Counted from the first letter of the stretch, positions 21,665 to 32,486 are shown. The stretch is 64,000 nt of DNA from Xenorhabdus beddingii (GCF_002127545.1 NZ_MUBK01000001.1:124001-188000); one strand, 5' to 3'. The notes: generated by a model from the sequence alone, not told the origin. Made by a program: numbers and translations.

Positions 21665-21767
21665 ACAACACCATAAATAATGAATGGAATCTTGATTTTT
21701 CTCCCGACTGCTGCGATACCTATTTGATGTTAGAAAGGGTGAGAACCTCATAAATAGGAGCATAAAG

Positions 21768-22238
21768 ATGAATTGGCGTGGTTACACATGCAATGCAATG
21801 TTATTGGCAAGCAGCCTGTTTACTCCGGCATTATGGGCAAAAGGGGAAGCTCATTTGCTGTTTCACATGGGGTTGGGTGCCAATGGTCAGTTCTTTGTAG
21901 GGGGTACATTGCAAAATAAAGGCGATCAACCTGTGGCGGGTGGATATCTGGCCGTTTTGCCGCTCAATGCTAAATGTGAACCCGGGACACTGGCCGTGCA
22001 CGCATTTGAGCCATTGGCTGTGGGGGAGAAAAAAGAGTTTCGTGTCCCAGTCAATTCCCCGTTAAGTGGTTATCGTTTAATCGGTTTTGGGGCTTATGAT
22101 GATATGGGCTTTCCACTTCCCACCGTAGATGAAACAGCAAAAATCATTCAAGAGCGTGAACCCGGCGAGCGTAAAGCGTGTCAGTCAGCCCGGAAATCTA
22201 CACCGGCAAATAAAGCCGAATCCCAAAAACCAGAATAG
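21768..22238 (+). CDS. Small exported protein, possible lipase partner
   Basis: A 156-residue protein I do not recognise. The N-terminus is a clear signal peptide (CNAMLLASSLFTPALWA, cut near residue 24). The mature part looks like a beta-rich domain (FFVGGTLQNKGDQPVAGGYL) with two cysteines (NAKCEPG and RKACQS) that could form a disulfide, and a polar Lys/Ser/Glu tail. It follows the lipase by 155 bases on the same strand, with AATAGGAG upstream of the ATG. A periplasmic partner of a lipase might be an immunity protein or a chaperone; this is inferred only from position and export. Confidence 0.6.
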   Translation: MNWRGYTCNAMLLASSLFTPALWAKGEAHLLFHMGLGANGQFFVGGTLQNKGDQPVAGGYLAVLPLNAKCEPGTLAVHAFEPLAVGEKKEFRVPVNSPLSGYRLIGFGAYDDMGFPLPTVDETAKIIQEREPGERKACQSARKSTPANKAESQKPE

Positions 22239-22256
22239 GTTTTTTTGCATCATCTC

Positions 22257-22287
22257 AGGATGGTTTACTGCTTAAATCATCCTTTTT
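22257..22287. terminator. Bidirectional terminator between lipase partner and galK
   Basis: AGGATGGTTT (22257-22266) pairs with AAATCATCCT (22274-22283), then TTTTT, between two convergent genes. Confidence 0.7.
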
Positions 22288-22322
22288 GTTACCCATTATT
22301 TTCTGTCACTCATTATTTTCTG

Positions 22323-23498
22323 TCACTTAAAAAAATAATTGGGTAAAGCCAGTTGGCCGGCCCCTTTTACTGCCTGACATCGATAGAGGGTGGCTTTCAG
22401 ACCTGTTTTCGCTTCGTAGTGCTGTTCGATCGCTTTTCTCACGTTTTCCACTAAATCAGGGGCAACCAATGCGACGACACAACCGCCAAAACCGCCCCCC
22501 GTCATGCGAACACCCCCACGATCACGAATGACGTTTTTCACAATATCAACCAGCAGATCAATTTCACTGACCGTAATTTCAAAGTCATCACGCATGGAAA
22601 TATGGGATTCCGCCATAAGCTGGCCCAGGCGAAATAAATCGCCGGCTCTCAAAGCCTCTGCTGCTGCTTCAGTGCGCGCATTTTCTGTAATCACATGACG
22701 GGCACGTCTGGCGAGTAGCGCATCGAGCCGCCCCCGTTTAGCATTAAAATCATCAAGGGAGATATCACGCAGTGCCTTCACTCCCAGAAGACGGGCGGCC
22801 TCTTCACATTGCTGCCGGCGAATGTTGTATTCGCTACCCACCAGACCACGCCGTTTATTGGAATTAATGATCATCACCATCATATTATCCGGCATGTGCA
22901 CAGCCTGAGTTGCCAACGTGCGGCAATCAATCAACAAAGCGTGGTTTTCTTCTCCACAAGCGGAAATTAATTGATCCATAATACCGGAATGGCAGCCCAC
23001 AAATTGGTTTTCTGCCTGCTGCCCATTTAATGCAATCATTTTGGCGTTGATATCGAGCTGATAAAGCGATTTGATCGCTTGCCCAATGGCAACCTCCAAC
23101 GACGCTGACGAACTCAAACCGGCCCCCTGTGGAATATTGCCACTGACGGCAATATCCATGCCACCAAATGAATAGCCGCGCTCCCGCAAATATTTCACGA
23201 CACCACGGATATAGTTCGCCCACATTTTTTCTGGTTGGAACAAAATCGGCCGGGAGAGATCAAATTCATCGCGCGCATTGTAATAATCAACGGCAATAAC
23301 CCGAATCCATGTATCCTCACGTTTCGCTGCGGCAACGACTGTCCGGAAATCAATGGCACAAGGTAAAACGAAACCCTCGTTATAATCGGTATGTTCACCG
23401 ATAAGATTCACCCGCCCCGGAGCCTGACAAAAGTGCGTGGGGGAATAATCAAAGCACGCCTTAAAAGATTCAGTGACGTTTTGGATTAACGTTTTCAT
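22323..23498 (-). CDS. galK: Galactokinase
   Basis: A GHMP kinase of about 391 residues phosphorylating galactose to galactose-1-phosphate (Leloir pathway). Signature motifs: [19 protein letters not shown] at the N-terminus, the phosphate loop [15 protein letters not shown], and [13 protein letters not shown] near the C-terminus. The ATG at 23498 (MKTLIQNV) is chosen because it fits the family N-terminus; the longer start at 23528 adds a lysine-rich tail. Last gene of galE-galT-galK. galM is not present at this locus. Confidence 0.96.
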   Translation of the reverse strand: MKTLIQNVTESFKACFDYSPTHFCQAPGRVNLIGEHTDYNEGFVLPCAIDFRTVVAAAKREDTWIRVIAVDYYNARDEFDLSRPILFQPEKMWANYIRGVVKYLRERGYSFGGMDIAVSGNIPQGAGLSSSASLEVAIGQAIKSLYQLDINAKMIALNGQQAENQFVGCHSGIMDQLISACGEENHALLIDCRTLATQAVHMPDNMMVMIINSNKRRGLVGSEYNIRRQQCEEAARLLGVKALRDISLDDFNAKRGRLDALLARRARHVITENARTEAAAEALRAGDLFRLGQLMAESHISMRDDFEITVSEIDLLVDIVKNVIRDRGGVRMTGGGFGGCVVALVAPDLVENVRKAIEQHYEAKTGLKATLYRCQAVKGAGQLALPNYFFK

Positions 23499-23566
23499 GC
23501 TATTGTTTTTTATCTTTTTATTTTTCATAACATCACTTTTCCTCCCAAAACGGGCTTTATCAAGGA

Positions 23567-24652
23567 CTAGCGCATTTTAAAATGGATATCACTGACATCA
23601 CGCAACCGCTCCGCCGCTTGTTCCGGTGTCAGGTCACGCTGAGGTTCCGCCAACATTTCATAACCCACCACGAATTTGCGGACAGAGGCTGAACGCAATA
23701 ACGGCGGATAAAACAGTGCATGTAATTGCCAGTGATCGATATCGTGTTTTTGGGTCTTGAGAGGGGGATCGCACTGATGTTCGAAGAAAGGCGCAAAATG
23801 CCACCCCATCGAATAGGGAAAAGCACATGCAAACAGATTGTCATATCGGCTGGTCAATTTTTTAATCGCCACCGCCAAATCATCACGTTGTGCTGCTGTC
23901 AGTTCATTCATGCGACGGACATGGCTTTTCGGCAATAGCATGGTTTCAAAAGGCCACATCGCCCAATAAGGCACAACCGCCAGCCAGTGTTCGGTTTCCA
24001 CAACGGAACGTGAACCCTCTTTCCGCTCTGCCTCGACGTAATCCATCAATAAGTTAGAACCTTGTTGGCGATAATAGTGTTGTAACAATTCATCTTTACG
24101 TACCAGCTCATCGGGCAGGAAATCACTGGCCCAAATCTGGCCGTGGGGATGCGGCTGAGAACAGCCCATCATTTCCCCTTTGTTCTCAAAAACCTGAACC
24201 CAGGTATAACGCTGGCTCAGTTCTTCAATCTGCGCATTCCACGCATCAATGACATGGCGGATCTGCGCCAATGGCAGTTCCGGCAATGTCTTGCTGTGAT
24301 CGGGAGAAAAACAGAGTACCCGGCAAACGCCGCTCGCGGGTTCAGCTTTAAACAGCGGGTTATCGCCAGATGCAATGCCAAAGGCTTCGGGTAACAAGGC
24401 AGAATAATCATTCTGGAAGACATAAATACCCGGATAATCTGGATTGCGGTCACCAGAAACCCGGAGGTTATTCGGGCATAAAAAACAATTTTCATCATAA
24501 CTTGGCACGACCGCGTGGAGTGGTTTTTCATCAATGCCACTCCACGGCCGTTTAGCCCGGTGGGGTGAGACAATAATCCATTTCCCTGTCAAAGGGTTAT
24601 ATCGCCTATGTGGACAATCAACCGGGTTGAACGACATCTTTGACTTTGACAT
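23567..24652 (-). CDS. galT: Galactose-1-phosphate uridylyltransferase
   Basis: An enzyme of about 361 residues exchanging UMP between UDP-glucose and galactose-1-phosphate. The catalytic HPHGQ is present ([14 protein letters not shown]), as are the N-terminal [19 protein letters not shown] and zinc-site cysteine/histidine candidates (ENCFLCP). The ATG at 24652 is preferred: AAGAG precedes it and the 13 residues before it are unlike the family. Middle gene of the gal operon. Confidence 0.96.
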   Translation of the reverse strand: MSKSKMSFNPVDCPHRRYNPLTGKWIIVSPHRAKRPWSGIDEKPLHAVVPSYDENCFLCPNNLRVSGDRNPDYPGIYVFQNDYSALLPEAFGIASGDNPLFKAEPASGVCRVLCFSPDHSKTLPELPLAQIRHVIDAWNAQIEELSQRYTWVQVFENKGEMMGCSQPHPHGQIWASDFLPDELVRKDELLQHYYRQQGSNLLMDYVEAERKEGSRSVVETEHWLAVVPYWAMWPFETMLLPKSHVRRMNELTAAQRDDLAVAIKKLTSRYDNLFACAFPYSMGWHFAPFFEHQCDPPLKTQKHDIDHWQLHALFYPPLLRSASVRKFVVGYEMLAEPQRDLTPEQAAERLRDVSDIHFKMR

Positions 24653-24715
24653 AGTGGGTTTCTCTTGATCTTCATCAAATCGGGTCTTCACCCAACCGAA
24701 AACCGGGACTTTTTA

Positions 24716-25735
24716 TTATTTCACGCTATAACCATTGGGATTCTGGGACTGCCAGCGCCACGCATCGGCGGTCATGTCCACGATGGTGCGATTGGCTTTC
24801 CAGCCCAACTCACGCTCGGCTTTTTCCGGGCTTGACCAGCACTCGGCAATGTCCCCCGGGCGACGCGGACAAATTTCATAGGCAACGGGCTTGCCACAGG
24901 CATTGCTGAAGGCTTCGACCATCTCCAGAACGCTGGTGCCTTTTCCGGTGCCCAAATTGTAGATATGTAAACCCGATTTTTCCCCCACCGCATTCAGTGC
25001 AGCAATATGTCCGTCAGCCAAATCCATAACATGAATATAATCGCGAACCCCAGTACCATCAGGGGTCGGATAATCATCGCCATAAACGGACAGTTTTTCC
25101 CGGCGGCCTACCGCGACTTGGGCAATATACGGCATCAGGTTGTTAGGGATACCCTGTGGATCTTCCCCCATCGTGCCCGAAGGATGAGCACCAACCGGAT
25201 TAAAATAACGCAATAACACCACAGACCAATCATTTTCTGCGTGATGAAGATCAGATAAGCAGCGTTCCACCATATATTTGCTGGTGCCATAAGGGTTAGT
25301 GGTATTGCCCACCGTGGATTGTTCGGTAATCGGCACGACATCCGGATCGCCATATACCGTTGCGGATGAACTGAAAATGAGGCTTTTTACCCCGGCTTTA
25401 TGCATACTGCGCACCAGCACCAGCGTTCCATTGACATTGTTGTCATAATATTCGACAGGTTTAGCGACAGACTCCCCAACGGCTTTCAGGCCGGCAAAAT
25501 GAATCACGGACTGAATTTGATGGCGGGCGAAAATGGCATCAAGGAATGATTCATCACGAATATCCCCTTCATAAAACAGAGGCTGCACCCCCGTCAATGC
25601 CTCGATTCGGGCCAACACTTCACGATTGGCATTGCACAGATTATCGACGATGATCGGCGTCATCCCTGCTGCAAGCATTTGAACACAAGTATGGCTACCG
25701 ATATATCCCATCCCACCTGTCACTAATATTTCCAC
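24716..25735 (-). CDS. galE: UDP-glucose 4-epimerase
   Basis: A 339-residue short-chain dehydrogenase that interconverts UDP-galactose and UDP-glucose using bound NAD. VTGGMGYIGSH at the N-terminus binds NAD; SSSATVYGDP and the catalytic YGTSK follow. The start is GTG (25735), preceded by AGAGG; the ATG two bases upstream is out of frame and meets a stop at once. First gene of galETK; the promoter must lie in 25740-25860. Besides galactose use, it supplies UDP-galactose for surface polysaccharides. Confidence 0.96.
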   Translation of the reverse strand: MEILVTGGMGYIGSHTCVQMLAAGMTPIIVDNLCNANREVLARIEALTGVQPLFYEGDIRDESFLDAIFARHQIQSVIHFAGLKAVGESVAKPVEYYDNNVNGTLVLVRSMHKAGVKSLIFSSSATVYGDPDVVPITEQSTVGNTTNPYGTSKYMVERCLSDLHHAENDWSVVLLRYFNPVGAHPSGTMGEDPQGIPNNLMPYIAQVAVGRREKLSVYGDDYPTPDGTGVRDYIHVMDLADGHIAALNAVGEKSGLHIYNLGTGKGTSVLEMVEAFSNACGKPVAYEICPRRPGDIAECWSSPEKAERELGWKANRTIVDMTADAWRWQSQNPNGYSVK

Positions 25736-25869
25736 ATTGACCTCTTTTTTAAAATGATAACAGGCAAAGTATAAAAAGAATCAGAGCACTAGTGAACAAA
25801 AACCAAAATCAGGCAATAATCATTTTCACATGCTCTACTACCGATAATCACAACTCATAATAAAAGCCA

Positions 25870-26613
25870 ATGATGAAAAAAATTACGTTTACCCCTGCCC
25901 AGATGACCACCACTAATGACAATTTTTTCAATGAAATACAAACAGGGATACTGTCAGGGTGTCCTGATATTCCAATCATGCTGACCTACTTTGATCCGGT
26001 TTGCTATCGGGATAGCTTATTTGATGAATATGGCATTGCCTACCCAGACAAATTACAGAATGCCGTCAATAAACGGCGGGCGGAATATCTGGCCGCCCGC
26101 TATTGCACTCAACACGTTTTAAACCATCTGGGTTACCCCGGCTTTCAGGTCACCAATGCTCAAGATCGTTCCCCAATCTGGCCTGATAATATTTGTGGTT
26201 CCATCTCCCATTCCACCCACTGCGCCATTGCATTTGCCGCTTCCTGCGATCAATACCGAATGATCGGCGTGGATATCGAACAAGAGATTAAATCAGAGAC
26301 CATCGAGAGCATTGCAGGCAGCATCATCAATGACCATGAAGCGGCATTACTGACTGAATGTGCATTACCTTTCGAACAGGCATTTACCCTTGCGTTCTCC
26401 CTCAAAGAAAGTCTGTTTAAAGCACTGTATCCCCATGTCAAATGCTTCTTTGATTTCCACGCGGCTGAGATAACGTCAATCGATGGTGATGATCGCACAA
26501 TGAAGATTAAGCTGTTGAAAACATTATCTGATGAGTCTCGGGCGGGGGCGCAATTTTCTGGCAACTTTGCCCTGATGCCCCGGCAACAAGTGCTGACGTA
26601 TATTGTCGGCTGA
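25870..26613 (+). CDS. 4'-phosphopantetheinyl transferase (EntD/NgrA type)
   Basis: A 247-residue Sfp/EntD-class enzyme that attaches phosphopantetheine to carrier proteins of NRPS and PKS enzymes. Motifs: WPDNICGSISHS at 104-115, the magnesium site GVDIE at 133-137, and FSLKESLFKA at about 176-185. In Xenorhabdus and Photorhabdus the orthologous class (NgrA) activates antibiotic and siderophore synthetases and supports nematode symbiosis; assignment here is by similarity. It is divergent from galE and stands alone. The start may be either of two adjacent ATGs. Confidence 0.88.
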   Translation: MMKKITFTPAQMTTTNDNFFNEIQTGILSGCPDIPIMLTYFDPVCYRDSLFDEYGIAYPDKLQNAVNKRRAEYLAARYCTQHVLNHLGYPGFQVTNAQDRSPIWPDNICGSISHSTHCAIAFAASCDQYRMIGVDIEQEIKSETIESIAGSIINDHEAALLTECALPFEQAFTLAFSLKESLFKALYPHVKCFFDFHAAEITSIDGDDRTMKIKLLKTLSDESRAGAQFSGNFALMPRQQVLTYIVG

Positions 26614-26641
26614 TATGCTTCGCCCGCAAGAATTTGAATTT

Positions 26642-27034
26642 TCACAAGGGAAGCGATGTTTCATGCAGATGACGCCATATCACCTGATTCTCTTTCCCTA
26701 ATTCAAACACGACGGTCGAAAAGCGCAATGTCGCATCCTGATCAGGAAGCTGCTGTCGCTCCTGATAAGTCACCGTGGCTCCTACTGAACTTGCGGAAAT
26801 CACTTGCATGTTTTCGATTTCAATTTCCAACCCAGCTTTTGCGCCACACTGAGTGCTGAAGAATGCCCTGAGCGCCTTGTAGTCTAGCTGACCTCCACCT
26901 GGCGTCACCATAGAATACGCCGGACTAAAACGAGCCAGTAAGTTTTCACACACGTCTTTGGACGTGCTGGCATCTCCTAACCAGCGGCGAATCAGTTCAT
27001 GCGCATCTAATACTTCCTGAAAATAACGATTCAT
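26642..27034 (-). CDS. NTF2/SnoaL-like small protein
   Basis: A 130-residue protein (start ATG at 27034, AGGAG upstream) with the pattern of the NTF2-like / DUF4440 superfamily: an N-terminal helix (FQEVLDAHELIRRWL), then antiparallel strands ending in VVFELGKENQVIWRHLHETS. The start overlaps the stop of the MFS gene as TAATG, so it is translationally coupled. The function is unknown; it could bind or modify the exporter's substrate. The family call is moderately sure. Confidence 0.65.
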   Translation of the reverse strand: MNRYFQEVLDAHELIRRWLGDASTSKDVCENLLARFSPAYSMVTPGGGQLDYKALRAFFSTQCGAKAGLEIEIENMQVISASSVGATVTYQERQQLPDQDATLRFSTVVFELGKENQVIWRHLHETSLPL

Positions 27035-28416
27035 TACTTCTCCTGATTTAGCGTAAGGATCACGTTGCGGTTGGCTATCCGAAGACAAATTAAAACGGGA
27101 ATGATGACGCTGCTGGCAGCGAATACAAAGCACAGGTGATAGGCTTGATTTTGGGGAATGCCCGAACTATTAAGTAGTACGTTGAGTAATAGACTGATCA
27201 GCGTGACCCCGAAACAAAAACTCACCTGGCGGTTAATGTTCCATAACGCGCTGGCATCAGCCAGTTCGGGATTTTTTATATATATAAAGGCTGAGCTTTG
27301 TGCTGTACTACTGCATAGACTCCCCCCGAAACCCATCAAGGCGTATGCAGATACTGTCAATATGACGTCACTCGCGCTGCTAATCAGGACCAATAGTCCA
27401 ATCCCCACGCCTTGTACCAGACAGCCTGTGATAAATAGAGGCCGGGGCCCTAAGCGATTGAACGTCTTGCCAGTCAGGCTGATAGCCGTAAAGGATGCCA
27501 GAGCCCAAGGTATCATCATTGCGCCAACGTGGGTTGCGTGCATACCAAGCTGGTTCTGTAGATAAAGCATGGCAACCAGACTGACCCCGGTAAAAATGCC
27601 GGGGATGAATTGATAGATTAGCATTGCCGTTCTCAGCATCGGCTCCTTAACTAACCGAAGGTTGAGTAACGGCTCTGTTTTACGTAAAGAGCGGCGCACA
27701 TACCACATCATCAATGCGATGCCAGCAACGAACATCAACGTACCTTGACTCAAATATTGGGTTTCACCCATGTATGTCAGTCCCAACAGAATGAGGGTTA
27801 ACGCTGAACAGGCGGTAATTAGGCCGCTTACATCAAGTCGTTCTGTGGATGTTGTTTGAATGTCTTGTTTCAACCAGCAACCGGCCAGTATCAATGCCAC
27901 GAATGCCAGGGGCAAGCTGGCCCAAAATACCCAGCGCCAGTTGACACTGTCAACAAGAATACCGCCGATGACCGGGGACAACGCTGGCGCCATCAGACCT
28001 ACTAACATCACTGCAGCAGACAGCCTCGCCCTTTCGTGGCGACGGTAGAGCAAATAGGTCATTGTCTGCCCAATCGGAATCAATAATCCTCCCCCCAATC
28101 CCTGCACCCATCTCCAGCCAATGAGGTTTTCCACTGAAGAGGCACTGCCAACCCCAAATGTGCCGATGATGAAAATGACGAGTGAAAGCATAAATAGACG
28201 CTTTGATCCGAGGCGTTTTGCTAGCCAGCTACTCATTGGAATGACCAGAGTAAGCCCTAGAATATAACCGCTACTCACCCATGCCAGTTGACTAACCGGC
28301 ACATTGAAGTGCCGACCAATGTCAGGATAGGCAACATTGGCGATGAACATGTTGATCAGATCGATAAAGAATCCCAGCAGATAAACGCTGGCTACACGCA
28401 TCCTATAAGTCATCAT
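27034..28416 (-). CDS. MFS drug exporter, DHA2-like
   Basis: A 460-residue inner-membrane transporter with many hydrophobic helices. The N-terminal half shows DHA2/EmrB-like patterns: LAWVSSGYILGLTLVIPMSS, the loop WLAKRLGSKRLFM and GWRWVQGLGGGLLIPIG, followed by the drug-antiporter motif C-like region ALSPVIGGILVDSVNWRWVF. It is a likely proton-driven efflux pump for a toxic compound. It is divergent from a LysR-type regulator with a palindrome between them, and coupled to an NTF2-like gene. Substrate unknown. Confidence 0.85.
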   Translation of the reverse strand: MMTYRMRVASVYLLGFFIDLINMFIANVAYPDIGRHFNVPVSQLAWVSSGYILGLTLVIPMSSWLAKRLGSKRLFMLSLVIFIIGTFGVGSASSVENLIGWRWVQGLGGGLLIPIGQTMTYLLYRRHERARLSAAVMLVGLMAPALSPVIGGILVDSVNWRWVFWASLPLAFVALILAGCWLKQDIQTTSTERLDVSGLITACSALTLILLGLTYMGETQYLSQGTLMFVAGIALMMWYVRRSLRKTEPLLNLRLVKEPMLRTAMLIYQFIPGIFTGVSLVAMLYLQNQLGMHATHVGAMMIPWALASFTAISLTGKTFNRLGPRPLFITGCLVQGVGIGLLVLISSASDVILTVSAYALMGFGGSLCSSTAQSSAFIYIKNPELADASALWNINRQVSFCFGVTLISLLLNVLLNSSGIPQNQAYHLCFVFAASSVIIPVLICLRIANRNVILTLNQEK

Positions 28417-28494
28417 TTTTCCATTAAAAATAGTCTAGAGCGCGCAGCCTAACGTAATAAAAGTAAAGTATAAATCGACGTTTATCCGTTATAC

Positions 28495-28513
28495 TGTCAA
28501 AATAATTTTGACA
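28495..28513. promoter_or_regulatory. 19-bp perfect palindrome, likely LysR operator
   Basis: TGTCAAAATAATTTTGACA lies between the divergent MFS and LysR genes. Perfect symmetry, an AT-rich centre and this position fit a LysR-type operator controlling both genes. Confidence 0.6.
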
Positions 28514-28540
28514 ATTATTGTCTCCAATAAAGGAACGCCC

Positions 28541-29452
28541 ATGTTAAACATGCAGCGACTTGAGATATTTGTGGCGGTTGTAGAAGCCAGAAGTTTTACC
28601 GTTGCAGCTCAGACGCTGGGGCTGACCAAAGCTGTTGTGAGTTTTAATATTAAGCAACTTGAGGAACAGTTGGGAGTTTCATTGCTCACCCGCAGCACCA
28701 GACAAGTTACCGTAACCGATACTGGCGAGCGTTTTTATCAGCGATGTTTACAGCTTCTTCAACATGCCGAGAAAGTTCTGGACGATGTTCGCAGTGACCA
28801 TTCCGGTCTCGATGGTATTCTCCGAATTACCACTACCCCGGAATATGGATCGCGTGTAGTCGTTCCCGCCCTCTCTGCGTTCGCTGCCATTCATTCGAAA
28901 TTACGCATTCAACACGTTGCCTCATCAAAAAATGATGACCTGATTTCTGGACGTTTTGATGTGGCAATTCGCTTAGGTCATCTAACCGATTCTACTCACC
29001 ATGCAAAGCTCATTGACCGGTTCAACATTTTACCTGTTGCCTCTAAAGACTATCTAAAGCGACATCATGGCAATGCGATCGTTGATTTAGAGCAACTTCA
29101 ATGCGCGCGATGGATCGCACACAGCCGCCTCACGACGCCTTTAAGTTGGCAAGTTCTGACGCCTGAGGGGAATCACATACTTTTCAAAGCGAACACTTCC
29201 CCCATGCTAATGGCGGATAGCGCCGCTTCGCTTTTAGCATTTGCTCTTAGTGGTGCAGGCGTAGCCTTGCTACCGGCCTGGTTGGTGCGGGAAGATATCG
29301 TCAATGGGCGTTTAATCCAATTACTTCCCCATTACCGCTTTCCCCGACAAGGAATTTATGCTCTCTATCCCAATACCCGCCATGTACCCGAGAAAGTACG
29401 TACATTTATCGACTTTTTACAACAACGGCTTGAAACATCAGGGACTATTTGA
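28541..29452 (+). CDS. LysR-family transcriptional regulator
   Basis: A regulator of about 303 residues. An N-terminal winged helix (RLEIFVAVVEARSFTVAAQT, then TKAVVSFNIKQLEEQLGVSL) and a LysR substrate domain are evident. The ATG at 28541 is preferred, with AAGGAAC upstream; an earlier start would add 11 residues. It resembles the subgroup that controls adjacent MFS exporters. The 19-bp palindrome at 28495 overlaps its upstream region, so it probably represses or activates the divergent exporter and itself. Confidence 0.88.
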   Translation: MLNMQRLEIFVAVVEARSFTVAAQTLGLTKAVVSFNIKQLEEQLGVSLLTRSTRQVTVTDTGERFYQRCLQLLQHAEKVLDDVRSDHSGLDGILRITTTPEYGSRVVVPALSAFAAIHSKLRIQHVASSKNDDLISGRFDVAIRLGHLTDSTHHAKLIDRFNILPVASKDYLKRHHGNAIVDLEQLQCARWIAHSRLTTPLSWQVLTPEGNHILFKANTSPMLMADSAASLLAFALSGAGVALLPAWLVREDIVNGRLIQLLPHYRFPRQGIYALYPNTRHVPEKVRTFIDFLQQRLETSGTI

Positions 29453-29523
29453 TCTTTCAGGAATTATCGGGTTTTTCACCATACCCCTCACCCGCGCTGG
29501 GCGAAGGGTGACGGCGGTTTTTG

Positions 29524-30450
29524 CTAAACCTCTTTCTTAGAAGCCTGCAAATACAGCAATTCCAGCCCAATCGTGGCGGCGGCCAGCGCCGTAATTTCGG
29601 ATTGATCATAAGCCGGAGCCACTTCCACCACGTCCATTCCGACGATATTCAGCGGTTGCAAGCCACGCACGATTTTCAATGCGCGATCAGAGGTCAATCC
29701 ACCCATCACCGGCGTCCCCGTCCCCGGTGCAAATGCCGGATCAAGGCAATCAATATCGAATGTCAGGTAAATCGGCAAGTCACCCACCACCGTTTTGATT
29801 TGCTCAATCACCTCATCCACACCGAGATCATTGACCTGCCCTGCATCCAACACCGTGAAACCATTACCCGTATCATGTTCAGTGCGGATACCAATTTGTA
29901 CTGAATGATGGGGATCTATCAGCCCTTCATTTGGCGCATGGTAAAACATCGTACCATGATCAAATTGACTGCCATTGGGATACGTATCCGTATGGGCATC
30001 AAAATGGATCAGCGCCATTTTGCCGAAATGTTTCGCATGGGCACGCAACAGCGGCAAAGTGACGAAATGATCACCACCGAAAGACAACATGCGCTTGCCC
30101 GATGCCAGCACCTTTTCAGCATGTGCCTGCAACTTATCGCTCATGTCCTGGGCATCACCGAAGTTAAACACCAGATCACCGCAATCCACCACATTCAGGC
30201 GCTTGCGCAAACTAAAGTTCCACGGCCAACGGCTGCTTTCCCACGCCAGATGAGTCGATACCTGACGAATGGCCGCAGGCCCGTGGCGACTGCCCGCGCG
30301 TCCCGAAGTGGCCATATCAAAAGGAACGCCGGTAATGACCCATTCCGCATCACTGGCATAGGGTTGGAAGTTTAATGGAAAACGCAGGAAACCGAAGGCA
30401 TTTGAAACCAACGAGTTATCAATTTGGTTTCCTAAAGAGCTAATACTCAT
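29524..30450 (-). CDS. speB: Agmatinase
   Basis: A 308-residue ureohydrolase that converts agmatine to putrescine and urea with two manganese ions. Metal-site motifs are intact: [21 protein letters not shown] and [29 protein letters not shown] precedes the ATG. It lies 125 bases downstream of speA and completes the arginine route to putrescine. Confidence 0.96.
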   Translation of the reverse strand: MSISSLGNQIDNSLVSNAFGFLRFPLNFQPYASDAEWVITGVPFDMATSGRAGSRHGPAAIRQVSTHLAWESSRWPWNFSLRKRLNVVDCGDLVFNFGDAQDMSDKLQAHAEKVLASGKRMLSFGGDHFVTLPLLRAHAKHFGKMALIHFDAHTDTYPNGSQFDHGTMFYHAPNEGLIDPHHSVQIGIRTEHDTGNGFTVLDAGQVNDLGVDEVIEQIKTVVGDLPIYLTFDIDCLDPAFAPGTGTPVMGGLTSDRALKIVRGLQPLNIVGMDVVEVAPAYDQSEITALAAATIGLELLYLQASKKEV

Positions 30451-30575
30451 GATATATCCTCAAAAGTCCCATACCGGCTTATTACCCCTGTCCAAGATTG
30501 ACAAGATTCAATCATTGGCGGTAACAAGGCGGTAACAAGTAGTACGGGGGCTTGTTTATTTAGGTTAATGACTAA

Positions 30576-32486
30576 TCAGAATGACTCATCTTCCAAATAG
30601 GTGTAACCATACAGCCCATTTTCAAACTCTTGCAGGAATTGTTCCTGTAGATTTTCATCCAGATCCGTCGATTTCACCTGATCACGGAAGCGGGTCAGCA
30701 ATACCTGCGGCTCCAGTTTGACATATTGGAGCATATTGGCGACAGAATCACCTTCTTCGCTCTGCTGATAGGTTGCTTCGCCTTTCTCTGAAACATACAC
30801 ATCAATGGCGGCCGTATCACCAAACAAGTTATGCATGTTGCCCAGAATTTCCTGATACGCCCCAATCATAAAGAAACCAATCAATGGCGGGCTTTCGGGA
30901 TCATAAGCCGGCATTGGCATGGTGGTCGCCACCCCATCGCCATCAACATAATGATCAATCGTACCATCAGAATCACAGGTGATATCCAACAGAACAGCAC
31001 GACGATCCAGCGGCTTATCCAAACCCTCAATCGGCAGGACCGGAAAGAGCTGATCGATCCCCCACGCATCCGGCATCGACTGAAACAACGAGAAATTCAC
31101 GTAAAGTTTGTCTGCCATGCGCTCCTGCAATTCATCAATGATCGGACGATGGGCCCGGTTGCTGGGGTCAAGATCCTGCTGAATGTGGCGGCAGATATTT
31201 AAATACAGTTCTTCCGCCCATGCCCGCTCCGATAAATTCAACATACCGTGGGCATATTGAGTATGGACATCATGCAGGTCAAACTGGCTGTCATGCAGCG
31301 ACTCACGCAGGGAGCGGCGGCTGCCGTCAGATTGCATCTCCAACCATGTTTCCCACAGGCTGGTCAGCGGGCGGGTGGCATTTTCTGCCGGCGGTGTTGT
31401 GCCAGTAAATTCATTACGTTCCACCCCAATCACATTGGAGACCAGAACGGTATGGTGGGCGGTCAGTGCGCGACCAGACTCCGTAATGACGGTTGGGTGA
31501 GGCAAGCCATGCTCGGCACACGCATCACCAATCCCCCAAATAACGTTATTCGCGTATTCATTCAAGCCATAGTTAACCGAGCATTCTGACTGAGAGCGGG
31601 TGCCTTCATAATCAACCCCCAAACCACCGCCAACATCGAAGCACTGGATATTGACGCCCAATTTAGAAAGTTCGACATAAAAACGGGCTGATTCACGCAC
31701 GCCGGTGGCAACATCACGGATATTCGCCAATTGGGAACCCAAATGGAAATGCAGGAGCTGCAAACTGTCCAGATGCCCTGCCGAACGCAGAATTTCAACC
31801 AGTTGCAATACCTGTGCCGCCGCCAAACCAAACTTGGATTTTTCACCGCCACTGGCCTGCCATTTGCCCGACCCCTGAGAGGCCAGGCGCGCCCGTACTC
31901 CCAAACGAGGGATGACATTGAGACGCTTGGCTTCTTCCAGCACCATCTCAATTTCAGACATCTTCTCGATAACCAGATACACTTTGTGCCCCAGCTTTTC
32001 ACCGATCAGTGCCAGACGAACATATTCACGATCTTTGTAACCATTACAGACAATCACCGTGCCGGTCATGCCCGCGTGCGCCAATACTGCCATTAATTCC
32101 GCTTTGGAGCCGGCCTCCAATCCAACAGGTTCATCCGCGTTTGCCAGTGTTTCAATCACACGGCGTTGCTGATTGACCTTGATCGGATACACCAGAAAAT
32201 AATCCCCTTGATAACCATAAGATTCACGCGCACGTTTGAAGGCTGCATTAATCGAACGCAAACGATGCTGCAAAATCTGGGGAAAACAAAACAGTGCGGG
32301 TAAGCGCAATTGTTCTTTTTCTTCCTGAACTCTCTTCACCAAATCGGCGAGGTCAATGTTGGCTTCCGGTAAATCAGGGTTTGGACAAACACTGACATTG
32401 CCCAGATCATTGACATAGTAATAGCTGCCGCCCCAGTATGCGATGTTGTAGGTTTGTCGCATTTTGCGAGCGATATTATCATTCAT
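30576..32486 (-). CDS. speA: Biosynthetic arginine decarboxylase
   Basis: A PLP enzyme of about 636 residues making agmatine from arginine. Near-identity to E. coli SpeA in recalled segments: [27 protein letters not shown] (PLP lysine), [40 protein letters not shown] and the C-terminal [11 protein letters not shown]. The ATG at 32486 is chosen because AAAGGAG precedes it; E. coli SpeA is about 658 residues. With speB it forms a putrescine pathway, next to metK, whose product feeds spermidine synthesis. Confidence 0.96.
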   Translation of the reverse strand: MNDNIARKMRQTYNIAYWGGSYYYVNDLGNVSVCPNPDLPEANIDLADLVKRVQEEKEQLRLPALFCFPQILQHRLRSINAAFKRARESYGYQGDYFLVYPIKVNQQRRVIETLANADEPVGLEAGSKAELMAVLAHAGMTGTVIVCNGYKDREYVRLALIGEKLGHKVYLVIEKMSEIEMVLEEAKRLNVIPRLGVRARLASQGSGKWQASGGEKSKFGLAAAQVLQLVEILRSAGHLDSLQLLHFHLGSQLANIRDVATGVRESARFYVELSKLGVNIQCFDVGGGLGVDYEGTRSQSECSVNYGLNEYANNVIWGIGDACAEHGLPHPTVITESGRALTAHHTVLVSNVIGVERNEFTGTTPPAENATRPLTSLWETWLEMQSDGSRRSLRESLHDSQFDLHDVHTQYAHGMLNLSERAWAEELYLNICRHIQQDLDPSNRAHRPIIDELQERMADKLYVNFSLFQSMPDAWGIDQLFPVLPIEGLDKPLDRRAVLLDITCDSDGTIDHYVDGDGVATTMPMPAYDPESPPLIGFFMIGAYQEILGNMHNLFGDTAAIDVYVSEKGEATYQQSEEGDSVANMLQYVKLEPQVLLTRFRDQVKSTDLDENLQEQFLQEFENGLYGYTYLEDESF

